From: Bradyrhizobium diazoefficiens
GTDB taxonomy: Bacteria; Pseudomonadota; Alphaproteobacteria; Rhizobiales; Xanthobacteraceae
Direction: 5' to 3'
Assembly (NCBI RefSeq): GCF_016616885.1
Contig: NZ_CP067102.1
Span: 6,910,501-6,974,500 of the forward strand
Length of the DNA stretch: 64,000 nt
Each line of letters opens with the position of its first letter. Within the stretch, counting starts at the first letter, position 1. The translations under genes were made by a program, and so were the position numbers. Shown one piece after another: positions 26,467 through 34,766 of this stretch. The notes under the pieces are model-generated. The model searched no databases and had not been told where the DNA came from. It saw nothing but the letters and a program-made list of their open reading frames with translations.

Positions 26467-27288
26467 GTGAGGCTCTGGATTCTTTCCGATTTGCACCTCG
26501 AACTCACCCGCGGCTGGGACCTGCCGTCCGGTGAGGCGCGGCCGGACTTCGACGTCATGGTGGTCGCCGGCGACCTGATCCCGCGCATGGAAAGGGGTGT
26601 CGCCTGGCTGATCGATCGCGTGCCTGACCGGCCGGTGCTTTACCTCCAAGGCAACCACGAATCCTACGGCGAGGACATCGACCGCACGCTCGAGAAGGCC
26701 AAACAGGCGGCGGCCGGCACGAACGTGCTCGTGCTGGAAAACGAGGCTGTCCGCATTTGCGACGTGACCTTTGCCTGCTGCGCGCTCTGGACGGACTTCG
26801 CGCTGTTCGGAGACGAACGCCGGGAGATGGCGGTTGCCGCGGAGCGCATGAACGACTTCAAGAAGATCCGAACCAGCCAGTACGCCCAGCGCTTCCGGCC
26901 CGCGCACGCACTGGCCAGGCACCGGCGGTCCCGAGCCTTTCTCGAGGCCGAGCTCCGCAAGGATCGGCCCGGCCCCCTTGTTATCGCCACCCACCACGCC
27001 TGCCGGCGGCCGGCGCTTCGCCTGTCGAACCCGCCCACGTCGGACGAGCTTCTGAGCGCGGCATATTATAGCGATCTCACTGCGCTGATGGTGTCGGCGC
27101 CCGACGATGGTCGAGGCGCGTTGCGGCCCGCAGACCTCTGGATCTACGCGCATACCCATGAGTCCTTCGACGACGTGATCGGCGAGACCCGAGTCGTGTC
27201 GAACGCGAAGGGCTATGGCCCGTGGCTGCCGCGCGAGCGCGCCTGGGACAATCCCAATTTTAACGAGAAGCTCATCATCGAGATCTGA
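26467..27288 (+). CDS. Calcineurin-like metallophosphoesterase
   Basis: 273 residues from GTG 26467. All metal-binding blocks are present: ILSDLHLE (D-x-H) at the start, VVAGDLIP (G-D), YLQGNHESYG (G-N-H-E), IATHHAC (H) and AHTHESF (H-x-H). This matches the single-domain phosphodiesterase family common on rhizobial plasmids and ICEs. Substrate could be nucleotides or cyclic nucleotides; not determinable here. Confidence 0.88.
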   Translation: MRLWILSDLHLELTRGWDLPSGEARPDFDVMVVAGDLIPRMERGVAWLIDRVPDRPVLYLQGNHESYGEDIDRTLEKAKQAAAGTNVLVLENEAVRICDVTFACCALWTDFALFGDERREMAVAAERMNDFKKIRTSQYAQRFRPAHALARHRRSRAFLEAELRKDRPGPLVIATHHACRRPALRLSNPPTSDELLSAAYYSDLTALMVSAPDDGRGALRPADLWIYAHTHESFDDVIGETRVVSNAKGYGPWLPRERAWDNPNFNEKLIIEI

Positions 27289-27300
27289 AAGGGGCCGACC

Positions 27301-27908
27301 ATGACCGACGCCGACCAGAAACACACCGAGACCCGCCCCGCCCTTTCCATGGTTTCGGATGCTTCGTCATGTTCACACCCAAGGCCCGACGCGGCCGCCC
27401 CGACTTCTTGCCAAGACCCCGGCCCCGATCCCTGCGCGACACGCTGCGCTGCGCGAGGCTCTCGTCCAGGCGTCACTCGATCCGGCGATCCGGGCGATCC
27501 TTCACGTTCCGTCGGCGCTTGCTGGGCCCGCGCAAGTAGTCGACGTCGACGCCACCGTCCTGACCCGGAACGACGGCCGCTTCTACTTCGACGTCGTCCC
27601 CGCCCGACGCGTCCGGGAGCTCGACGAAGAAGGTCTCGCCTTGATCGCGCTGCGCGATCTCGGCCTGCAGCAGCTCGTCGTCACGGCCGAATCTGCGCGC
27701 CGAGCCGCGCCGGTCCAATGTCCGCCTGGTCTGGTCCTACAAGGACCGGCCGGTACCCGTGCCGCTGCGCCTACGCATCCTCAAGGTTCCTGCGGACGAG
27801 GGGCCGATGGAGCTCGGCCGGCTGCTCGAGATGGTCAGCAGCGACCTCGATCCCTCGCCGGCCGTGATGTCGCTCGGCTGCGCAAACCTCCTCGAACTCG
27901 ACCTGACG
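27301..27908 (+). pseudogene. Plasmid-type hypothetical gene, frameshifted and split by IS21
   Basis: ATG 27301 has AAAGGGG 7 nt upstream. Joining frames gives MTDADQKHTETRPALSMVSD, (shift) ARHAALREALVQASLDPAIR, AILHVPSALAG, LDEEGLALIALRDLGLQQLV, (shift) VWSYKDRPVPVPLRLRILKV and SPAVMSLGCANLLELDLT. The IS21 element is inserted 15 codons before the natural stop. I do not know its function; the C-terminal part looks like a winged helix. Confidence 0.6.
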
Positions 27909-27910
27909 TG

Positions 27911-28153
27911 TCAATCGGCTTGCAAATTTGACCCCTCATCGGCGTCCAATTTTGACCCCTTTGCGCGGCGAGCTTTGCTGGTAGCGCTCGTCTCGTCGGA
28001 GCTGGCCGGGATAGCGGAGGCGAGACGAGCGCGGGTGGCGTGATCGTCGTCTCGGCTCTTGAACCGCCAGCTGTCGTTGCCGGTCTCGACAATGTCGCAG
28101 TGATGGGTCAATCGGTCGAGCAGCGCGGTAGTCATTTTGGCGTCGCCGAACAC
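27911..28153 (-). pseudogene. istB: IstB C-terminal fragment
   Basis: The frame reads [20 protein letters not shown] then [14 protein letters not shown], the end of the IstB AAA+ helper ATPase of IS21. It continues exactly where the N-terminal piece at 30778-31409 stops (…GEWPSVFG), showing that one gene was split by the serine-recombinase cassette. Confidence 0.85.
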
Positions 28154-28182
28154 GACAGAGTACCCCTATTTTGGAACGGGTC

Positions 28183-28671
28183 GTGTCTCACGTCACGATC
28201 ACCGACCCGCATCATTTTCTGTTCGGGCTCCGGCTTGAGGTGCTGAAGGAGCGGTCGGGACGCGGTCCCGCCTACGTCGTTGTCGCGCTGCCGGACGGAC
28301 GGCGGCGGGGGGTTCGGATCGCGTCGACGGACCTTGCCGAGACGTCGATCGCTTCCCACCCGAACGCGGCCGATCTGCCGCGCATCAGTGTACGTACGCT
28401 GATCCCATTGATGCAACATTTGAGCGCGAGTCTGAGCCTTCTCGACGAGAAGGTGATTCGCGATGACCCACCGACCGCTCCCAGGTCGCGTTGCGTATCG
28501 ACCCCTGCCAACGTTGGCAAATCCACCCGGCCGTCCGACGGCCGACATTCCGCGCCTCTGGCCGAATCTGTCGACCGCGACGCAAACCCAGATTGCTCAA
28601 ACGATCGCCGCGCTGATGCGGCGAATGCAAGCGATCCCCGGCACGCCCGGAAGGGGACTGGGTCGTGCTGA
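28183..28671 (+). CDS. DUF5372-type protein of the recombinase cassette
   Basis: The first ~95 residues (VTITDPHHFLFGLRLEVLKE, RGPAYVVVALPDGRRRGVRI, PRISVRTLIPLMQHL) match the small protein that regularly precedes this class of recombinase. The frame then runs on without a stop, 209 nt into the next ORF, giving a low-complexity tail that is unlikely to be ancestral; a lost stop or slip near 28460 is possible. GTG 28183 is preferred over TTG 28171 because the conserved part starts there. Confidence 0.55.
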   Translation: MSHVTITDPHHFLFGLRLEVLKERSGRGPAYVVVALPDGRRRGVRIASTDLAETSIASHPNAADLPRISVRTLIPLMQHLSASLSLLDEKVIRDDPPTAPRSRCVSTPANVGKSTRPSDGRHSAPLAESVDRDANPDCSNDRRADAANASDPRHARKGTGSC

Positions 28672-28690
28672 TCAGCTCGACCGTCGCTGA
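28463..28690 (+). CDS. Small ORF between DUF5372-type gene and recombinase
   Basis: 75 residues: MTHRPLPGRVAYRPLPTLAN, IPRLWPNLSTATQTQIAQTI, AALMRRMQAIP. The 'LWP-L-----Q-A--IA-L-RRM' helix recurs in the middle gene of similar cassettes. Its 3' end overlaps the recombinase start by 26 nt, so the three genes form one operon. Role unknown. Confidence 0.55.
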   Translation: MTHRPLPGRVAYRPLPTLANPPGRPTADIPRLWPNLSTATQTQIAQTIAALMRRMQAIPGTPGRGLGRADQLDRR

Positions 28691-30767
28691 CGAGCGGCTC
28701 ACGACCGCACACCGAGCTAGGTTGGCCTATGTCTACGTGCGGCAGTCATCCGTGAACCAGGTGCGCCAGCATCAGGAGAGCACCGAGCTGCAGTACCGCC
28801 TTGTCGATCGCGCCATCGGTCTGGGCTGGCCGCCGGAGCGCGTCCAGGTGATTGACGAGGATCTGGGCAAATCCGGTGCTGGCGGCGTGGACCGTCATGG
28901 TTTCCACAAGCTCATTGCCGAGATCGGCCTTGGCAACGCCGGTCTGGTGGTGAGCCTCGACGCTTCTCGCCTGGCCCGCAATAACCGGGACTGGCATCAG
29001 CTTCTCGAACTGTGTTCGGTGTTCGGCGTGCTCATTGCGGATGGCGAGCGGCTTTACGATCCGCGCGCCTACCACGACCGCCTGCTGTTGGGCTTGTCCG
29101 GCATCATGAGCGAGGCGGAGTTGCATCAGCTTCGGATGCGCCTGCACCAAGGCGAACGCCAGAAGGCGGCGCGGGGCGAACTGCGGCTGCCGCTGCCAGC
29201 CGGGCTCGTCTACGATCGAGCAGGCACAATTGTTCTCAATCCGGACGAGGAGGTGCAGGCCCGTCTTCATCTCGTATTTGCCAAATTCCGGGAACTGCAA
29301 AGCGCGCGTCGTGTGATGCGTTACCTGGACAGGAACGGATTGTCCTTGCCGGTTCGGCCGCTGCTTGGACCATCTCCACACGAGATCGTCTGGCGTGCGC
29401 CAGATAGTGCACGCGTCCTTAATATCCTTCAGAATCCGGCCTATGCTGGGGCGTATGTTTATGGCCGCCGGCAAAAGGATCCGAGCCGATGCCGGCCGGG
29501 ATCGCTGACGGGAACGGTCAAGGTAGCGATCGCGGATTGGGCGGTTTGCCTCCACGCCGCTCACCCAGGCTATATCAGCTGGGAGGAGTTCATGGCCAAC
29601 CAGGGGCGATTGGCAAATAACGTCTGCCGCTATGAGGCGGGACACTCTGGCGTACCGCGCAAGGGGGCAGCCCTGTTACAAGGAATTGCGGTCTGCGGTC
29701 GTTGTGGACGGCGCATGAGCATGCGCTACACGGGCCCGAACGCCGACTACCCGGTCTATTGCTGCCGCTCGGATCGGGACCAGCAAGGCAGTGCAATGTG
29801 CCAGGAAGTCCGGGCCTTGGCGGTTGACGCGCTGGTTGAGCGGATGGTCCTCGATGCCTTGGTGCCGGATCAGATTGAGATCGCACTCGCGGCGGCGGGC
29901 CAACTGGAGCAGGAGAGCCGTCAGCTCGAGCGCCAGTGGGCGCTTCGCGTGGAGCGCGCCCGCTACGAGGCCGAGCGCGCTCGGCGCCAGTATGACGCCG
30001 TAGAGCCCGAGAACCGTCTTGTGGCGCGCTCACTTGAGCGGGCTTGGGAAGAGAGGCTGCGTGTCGTCGAGGCGGTCGAGCAGGAGCATGCGCGTTGGCG
30101 CGCGCAAGAGCCGCTTCTGATTGGCCCGGCGGAACGCGCAGGGCTACAAGCGCTCGGCGAGAACCTGTCGCGGATCTGGAACGCGGCCACTACGTCGGCA
30201 GCCGATCGCAAGCGCATTCTGCGATTTGTGATCCGCGAAGTCGTTCTAGATCAGAAGCGGACCCGAGGTCAGGTGTGGCTCAAGATCGTCTGGCAGACCG
30301 GTGCAACCAGCGCGCATCACGTGCAACGGCGCGTTCAGACCTACCGCGATTACATCGACATTGATCGATTGCGGCAACGGATCGTGGAGTTGAACGCTGA
30401 ACACAAAATGGATGGCGAGATCGCGGCAATACTCAATCAGGAAGGCTTCGTCGCGGCCCGAGGCTGCGCCTTCAAAGGCGAGAATGTCTGGCTGTTGCGG
30501 ACCCGCTGGGGCATTCCTACCGTCAAAATCAACGGCGTGGACAAGAATCCGATGCGCTGGCCCGATGGGAGCTTCTCAATTCAGGGCGCAGCGGCTCAGC
30601 TCGGCGTAACCCCGCAGACGGTGTTCGACTATCTCGCGCGGGGATTGCTGGAAGGTCGTCAGTTAGCCAAAGGCCAGCCATGGCAGATCGAGCTCTCAGA
30701 CGACCAAATCCGTCAGCTTCGCAATCGGGTACGACGCACCAAGCGTTCGAGGAAGGAGGCATCATGA
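28665..30767 (+). CDS. Large serine recombinase
   Basis: 700 residues from GTG 28665. The resolvase domain starts ARLAYVYVRQSSVNQVRQHQ with Ser28 as likely nucleophile, followed by LVVSLDASRLARNNRDWHQL and the E helix. A recombinase domain (SARRVMRYLDRNGLSLPVRP), a zinc ribbon (CGRCGRR ... YCCRS ... C) near residues 343-385 and a long Arg/Glu coiled coil (~400-500) follow, then a C-terminal extension with helix-turn-helix-like text (AAQLGVTPQTVFDYLARGLL). It ends 11 nt before the right core repeat, so it most likely moved the cassette into istB. Confidence 0.9.
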   Translation: MLISSTVADERLTTAHRARLAYVYVRQSSVNQVRQHQESTELQYRLVDRAIGLGWPPERVQVIDEDLGKSGAGGVDRHGFHKLIAEIGLGNAGLVVSLDASRLARNNRDWHQLLELCSVFGVLIADGERLYDPRAYHDRLLLGLSGIMSEAELHQLRMRLHQGERQKAARGELRLPLPAGLVYDRAGTIVLNPDEEVQARLHLVFAKFRELQSARRVMRYLDRNGLSLPVRPLLGPSPHEIVWRAPDSARVLNILQNPAYAGAYVYGRRQKDPSRCRPGSLTGTVKVAIADWAVCLHAAHPGYISWEEFMANQGRLANNVCRYEAGHSGVPRKGAALLQGIAVCGRCGRRMSMRYTGPNADYPVYCCRSDRDQQGSAMCQEVRALAVDALVERMVLDALVPDQIEIALAAAGQLEQESRQLERQWALRVERARYEAERARRQYDAVEPENRLVARSLERAWEERLRVVEAVEQEHARWRAQEPLLIGPAERAGLQALGENLSRIWNAATTSAADRKRILRFVIREVVLDQKRTRGQVWLKIVWQTGATSAHHVQRRVQTYRDYIDIDRLRQRIVELNAEHKMDGEIAAILNQEGFVAARGCAFKGENVWLLRTRWGIPTVKINGVDKNPMRWPDGSFSIQGAAAQLGVTPQTVFDYLARGLLEGRQLAKGQPWQIELSDDQIRQLRNRVRRTKRSRKEAS

Positions 30768-30777
30768 AGTCATCGGC

Positions 30778-31409
30778 TCGCCGAACACGCTTGGCCATTC
30801 GCCGAAGGCGAGATTGGTGGTCACGATGACGGAGGCGCGCTCATAGAGCCGGCTGACGAGGTGGAAGAGAAGCTGGCCACCGGACTGGGCGAAGGGCAAA
30901 TAGCCGAGTTCATCCAGCACGATGAAGTCCATCCGGGTCAGATGCTCGGCGAGCCGTCCTTGCCGTCCGTTGCGGGTCTCGGTCTCGAGGCGATTGACGA
31001 GGTCGACTACGTTGAAGAAGCGGCCGCGGGCACCGGATCGGATGCAGCTTCTGGCGATGGCAATGGCCAGGTGGGTTTTGCCGGTGCCGGTGCCGCCGAC
31101 CAGCACGACGTTGCGTTGTTGGGCGACGAAGCCGCCGCCAGCAAGATCATTGACGAGAGTCTGATTGATTGGCGTGCCGTCGAACTGGAAGTCGGCGATG
31201 TCCTTGGCAAGCGGCAGCTTGGCAATGGTGAGCTGGTATTTGATAGACCTGGCTTGCTTCTCGTTGATCTCGGCGGAGAGCAGATCGCCGACGATGCGCT
31301 GAGGTTCGTGCTGGCGCTTGACGGCAGTCGCCATGATCTCGTCGAAGGCGGCCTTCATGCCATAGAGCTTGAGTTCGCCCATCAGATCAAAGATTTGGGT
31401 TCGTTCCAT
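30778..31409 (-). pseudogene. istB: IstB N-terminal fragment
   Basis: ATG 31409 overlaps the istA stop as TGATG. Sequence: ERTQIFDLMGELKLYGMKAA, LVGGTGTGKTHLAIAIARS (Walker A), FIVLDELGYLPFAQSGGQLL (Walker B), then TTNLAFGEWPSVFG where the inserted cassette begins; a few foreign residues lead to a stop. IstB is the ATPase that activates the IstA transposase, so this IS21 copy is probably unable to move unless the cassette is excised. Confidence 0.88.
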
Positions 31410-32914
31410 CAGTTGGTCCTCCGGAGGTTGTCGTAACGGGCACAATCGGCGATCGGCGCATGACGAAGCGTCAGTGCGGCCGGCGTCATGATGTTGGCCG
31501 GTGGAGCAGGTTCGCGTTGCCGGGCCAGGATGTTGAGCACAACATCGGCGGAATGAACGCCGTGACCGAGCGCTTCGGCGCAGGCGGCTTCCACCGCGGG
31601 AAGGCCGTCGGTCAGCACCGCGTTGAGGATGTCGACCATCTGCCGGTTGCCGTCATCGGTGCTGGCGAGCTTGCGCCGGATCCGCTCGATCGCGGCCGGC
31701 AGCACCCAGTCCTTGAAGGGAGCACCGTTGCGCAAGGCGCCGGGTTTGCGGGCGAGCACCGGCACATAATGCCAGGGGTCGTAGACGGTATCGCCGCGGC
31801 CAAAGGATCGCGGGTGCTCGGCAACGATGCGTCCATCCTGACGGATCACGATGCGATCGGCATAGGCTTGAACCTCGACCGGTCGTCCGACTGCGCTGGC
31901 TGCGACCGAGTACTTGTTGTTGTCGAAGCGCACCAGGCAGGTCTTCGAGACCGACGCCGTCACCGCATGGAAGCCGTCGAAGCGGCCGGCATAGGGAACG
32001 AGCTTGGGGCGTTCGGCTTCGAACACTTCCCAGATCGTCTGATCGACCAGCTCCGGATGGCGATGAGCCTTGGCGTAGGCGATGCATTTGTCGAGCAGCC
32101 AAGCGTTTAACTCGTCGAGGTTTTTGAACCGCAGCCGTGGCGTGAAGAAGCGTTCCCTGACCAGCCCGACCTGGTTCTCGACCTGCCCCTTCTCCCAACC
32201 CGACGCTGGCGTGCAGGCGACCGGATCGACCAGATAGTGGCTGCACATCTGCAGGAAGCGGCGATTGTAGAGACGCCCTTTACCGACGAAGATCGTCTCT
32301 ACGGCGGTCTTCATGTTGTCGTAGATGCCGCGGGTGCAGGTGCCTTTGAACAGGGCGAACGCCCGGTCGTGGGCGTCGAACACCATCTCCTGCGTCTCCC
32401 GCGGATAGGCCCGCGCGAACAGCATGCGGCTGTGGCAGAGCCGAACATGGGCGACCTTCACCATCACTGTGGTCCCGTTCAACAGGACCACCTCGTGGCT
32501 CCAGTCGAACTGGTAGGCCTCGCCCGGCGCAAAGCTCAGCGGGACATAAGCCGCCGCGGTTGATTGCCCGCGCTCCTTGCTCCACCGCCTGGCGTAACGC
32601 CGCACCGCATCGTAACCGCCGTCATAGCCGCGGCTGCGCAGTTCTTCGAACATCCGGATCAACGTCAGCTGTTCACGAGCCGCTTTACCCGCGTTCGCCG
32701 CCAGCAGCCCCTCGAGCTCCGATGCCCAGCGCCCTAGCTTTGGCCGCGGCTGCACCTGCCGCTCGTACTCGAACGAGGTCTCTCCCGACCTCAGAACCTT
32801 CCGGACCGTGTTCCGTGACACCTTCAGGTCACGTGCGATCTCCTTGATCGTCTTGCCCTTGATGAAGTGCTCGCGCCGTATCCGCGCAATCGTCTCCACG
32901 ACCAGCATCCCCAA
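31409..32914 (-). CDS. istA: IS21 transposase IstA
   Basis: 501 residues, full length for the family. An N-terminal helix-turn-helix (TIKEIARDLKVSRNTVRKVL) is followed by the integrase core: YQFDWSHEVVLL (first Asp), GIYDNMKTAVETIF (second Asp) and GWEKGQVENQVGLVRERFF (Glu), and a C-terminal Mu-type domain. It looks intact. It catalyses cut and join of the element ends together with IstB. Confidence 0.93.
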   Translation of the reverse strand: MGMLVVETIARIRREHFIKGKTIKEIARDLKVSRNTVRKVLRSGETSFEYERQVQPRPKLGRWASELEGLLAANAGKAAREQLTLIRMFEELRSRGYDGGYDAVRRYARRWSKERGQSTAAAYVPLSFAPGEAYQFDWSHEVVLLNGTTVMVKVAHVRLCHSRMLFARAYPRETQEMVFDAHDRAFALFKGTCTRGIYDNMKTAVETIFVGKGRLYNRRFLQMCSHYLVDPVACTPASGWEKGQVENQVGLVRERFFTPRLRFKNLDELNAWLLDKCIAYAKAHRHPELVDQTIWEVFEAERPKLVPYAGRFDGFHAVTASVSKTCLVRFDNNKYSVAASAVGRPVEVQAYADRIVIRQDGRIVAEHPRSFGRGDTVYDPWHYVPVLARKPGALRNGAPFKDWVLPAAIERIRRKLASTDDGNRQMVDILNAVLTDGLPAVEAACAEALGHGVHSADVVLNILARQREPAPPANIMTPAALTLRHAPIADCARYDNLRRTN

Positions 32915-33022
32915 CCACCTGCTTCATTCCAAAGCAGGCAGCGCAACAGACCTACCGATAGGGGGTCAATTTTGGACGCCGATCCCCCAGCTTAGGGGGT
33001 CAATATTGCAGGCCGAATGACA

Positions 33023-33073
33023 CTGACGTCCGAGCCGCTCGGGCCGTCCACTACGGTAAGGACCCGCACATGA
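33023..33073 (+). pseudogene. 3' end of the gene split by IS21
   Basis: CTGACG (second copy of the target site), then TCC GAG and 12 further codons (SEPLGPSTTVRTRT) to TGA 33071. This is the natural C-terminus of the gene at 27301. The stop overlaps the next start as ATGA, which supports the reconstruction. Confidence 0.7.
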
Positions 33074-33315
33074 AGAAGACGAAACGCCGCCCGTCGGCAC
33101 AGATCGCGGTCCGAATGGCGCCGAAGCGCCTCGTCGACCAGCACTGCCTGCCGCCGGGCAGCGTCCTGATCGACCGGGCCTTCGACCGCGATCGCGGCCG
33201 GTTCGAGAATCCCGACGACGAACCTCAAATCGAGGGCAACTTCTACCTGGACACTGAGGACGAGGCCGAGACCCCTGCCCCGCATGGCCGCGCGCGCCAC
33301 GGCCCGCGCTGCTGA
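33070..33315 (+). CDS. Small hypothetical protein, 3' end cut by a junction
   Basis: 81 residues: a basic start (MKKTKRRPSAQIAVRMAPKR), LPPGSVLIDRAFDRDRGRF, then an acidic end. ATGA overlap with the preceding gene indicates an operon. The last ~8 codons lie beyond the join at about 33290, where the sequence becomes the antisense of the STAND gene, so the original C-terminus is lost. No family recognised. Confidence 0.45.
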   Translation: MKKTKRRPSAQIAVRMAPKRLVDQHCLPPGSVLIDRAFDRDRGRFENPDDEPQIEGNFYLDTEDEAETPAPHGRARHGPRC

Positions 33316-34721
33316 AGCAGATCGCGCCGCTTCAGCTCGGCCGCCGCCGTGAAGACCTGTTGCGCGCTTTTGCCAATCAAGCCCCCGAGAACCGGCAGCT
33401 CCGCTTCTTCGCCGGCCAGCAATTCACCCTGAAATGAATAGACAAGCGAACAAGCCTCGGCAATTTGCAGCAAGTCTGCGTCGTGTTCGTGCCGTTGCTG
33501 AAAGAGGCGCGTGAACAGCTCGCTGCTGTTAAGGCTGGAAATCGTGTCCGACTTCTTCACGGTGCTGGCGAGCGCCAGCGCAATACGGGCGTTTCCGCCT
33601 GAGAACTCGGCGATGGTTCGCGCATCGATCTGCGACACGTCGGCAAATCGTGCTCGCACCAGCTTCTCAATCAATTCGAGCGAGGACGTCTCCAGCGAGA
33701 AGACATCCGTGCCCTCCGGCTGATCTTCACGAATATCGTATTCAACCGTGATGACGCTAATCGTCGTGCCTGGCGCCTTTGCGACCTCCGATAACTGCTT
33801 GTGTGTTTCCGGCGGGCAATTGTCGATCACGAGGATCGCGCGCGTTCCCGATGCCACGAGGTCGGAAGCCAGCCCTCGCGGCTGCGGGTCCGGGCTGTCC
33901 GCGATGTCCGTGTAAATCGCTAGGGACGGGTCCAGTGCATTCGCACCGCTCGTAGCATCAAACAACGCCTCAACAAGCCGCGTCTTGCCAACGCCGGACA
34001 GGCCGACCAGCCGCACGACCCGTCCTGGCTTGCGCAGGGCGTCGCGCATGCGATTAATTCCGTCGACGGCGGGCAAGCCCTCGCCATCGTCGTTGCTGCC
34101 GGTCTTGATGCGCGCCTTGTCATCCAGAAGATAGGCTTTGTCGGCCCCCGCCGGAACGTACGACCATTCGCCATGCGAGCGCCAACCCGGAACCGATTTT
34201 CCGATCCGTGCACGCACCTACGGAATCAAACCGGCGTGATCGCGAACCCACCTCGCTACGCGGTTTCGGTCAGAGAAGTCGAGGTGAAGCTTGCCGGCGT
34301 CAGGGCTGTTTTTCGCGGCCTCAGCCATGGCTTCACGCCGATTGTTGAGCGCCGAATCCGCCGTCGAACCATTTGAACTGACGATTATGTATGCGCCCGA
34401 CGCTTCCGCCAATTCCTGGATGACTGGCCGCAGAACACCAGCTGGCTTCATTTCCTTGGCGATCTCGGAAGCCGGCATATCGGGCTTCTTCACCTGAAAG
34501 CCCGTTTCAGCTCTCGGGATGAAACCTGCGACCGCCGTTCCCGCCGGCAAGAATACCCGCACGTCCAGGCCACCATCCTTGGCGGTCTGATTGCCGCCCC
34601 ATGTCACGGCGGAGACCGGCAAGTTCGCACGACGCAGCTCCGCTTCGCACAGGAGGCCGATCAGCGTCCGCAGATCCTCATCGTTCAGCGCTGCGATATC
34701 GTCGCGGGTGATTTCAAACAT
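33243..34721 (-). pseudogene. Mrr-like nuclease-STAND NTPase (Avs-type), amber-split and truncated
   Basis: Two ORFs in the same frame are separated only by TAG at 34218-34220. The first, from ATG 34721, reads LNDEDLRTLIGLLCEAELRR, VTWGGNQTAKDGGLDVRVFL and TGFQVKKPDM: a PD-(D/E)XK nuclease core (D, then Q-x-K). The second continues IGKSVPGWRSHGEWSYVP, RLVGLSGVGKTRLVEALFD (Walker A), RAILVIDNCPP (Walker B), AEFSGGNARIALALA. In a STAND protein these would be one chain sensing a phage protein and cutting DNA. Near 33290 the text LKRRDLLQQRGPWRA stops matching a protein fold, where foreign DNA starts; the C-terminal sensor is gone. Confidence 0.7.
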
Positions 34722-34766
34722 AGGTTGAAACTAGGCGAGGCTTCCGGCAACGTCAAACCAGTCATA

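Larger units (their letters stand above)
28143..30788 (+). mobile_element. Large-serine-recombinase cassette inserted in istB
   Basis: The cassette is bounded by an 11-bp direct repeat TCGCCGAACAC (28143-28153 and 30778-30788), which is the shared core left when the istB sequence is rejoined. The repeat encodes the SVFG region of IstB, so the target is inside the ATPase gene. It carries three co-directional genes: a DUF5372-type ORF, a small ORF and the recombinase. Unit length is 2635 bp. Confidence 0.8.
27909..33022 (-). mobile_element. IS21-family element carrying a nested recombinase cassette
   Basis: The ends are inverted: TGTCAATCGGCTTGCAAATT at the left and, read on the minus strand, TGTCATTCGGCCTGCAATAT at the right, both followed by TTGACCCC repeated inwards. 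A 6-bp target duplication CTGACG flanks it (27903-27908 and 33023-33028). istA and istB are on the minus strand. The length, 5114 bp, is about double a normal IS21 because 2.6 kb has been inserted in istB. Removing the element and one CTGACG restores the host reading frame. Confidence 0.9.
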
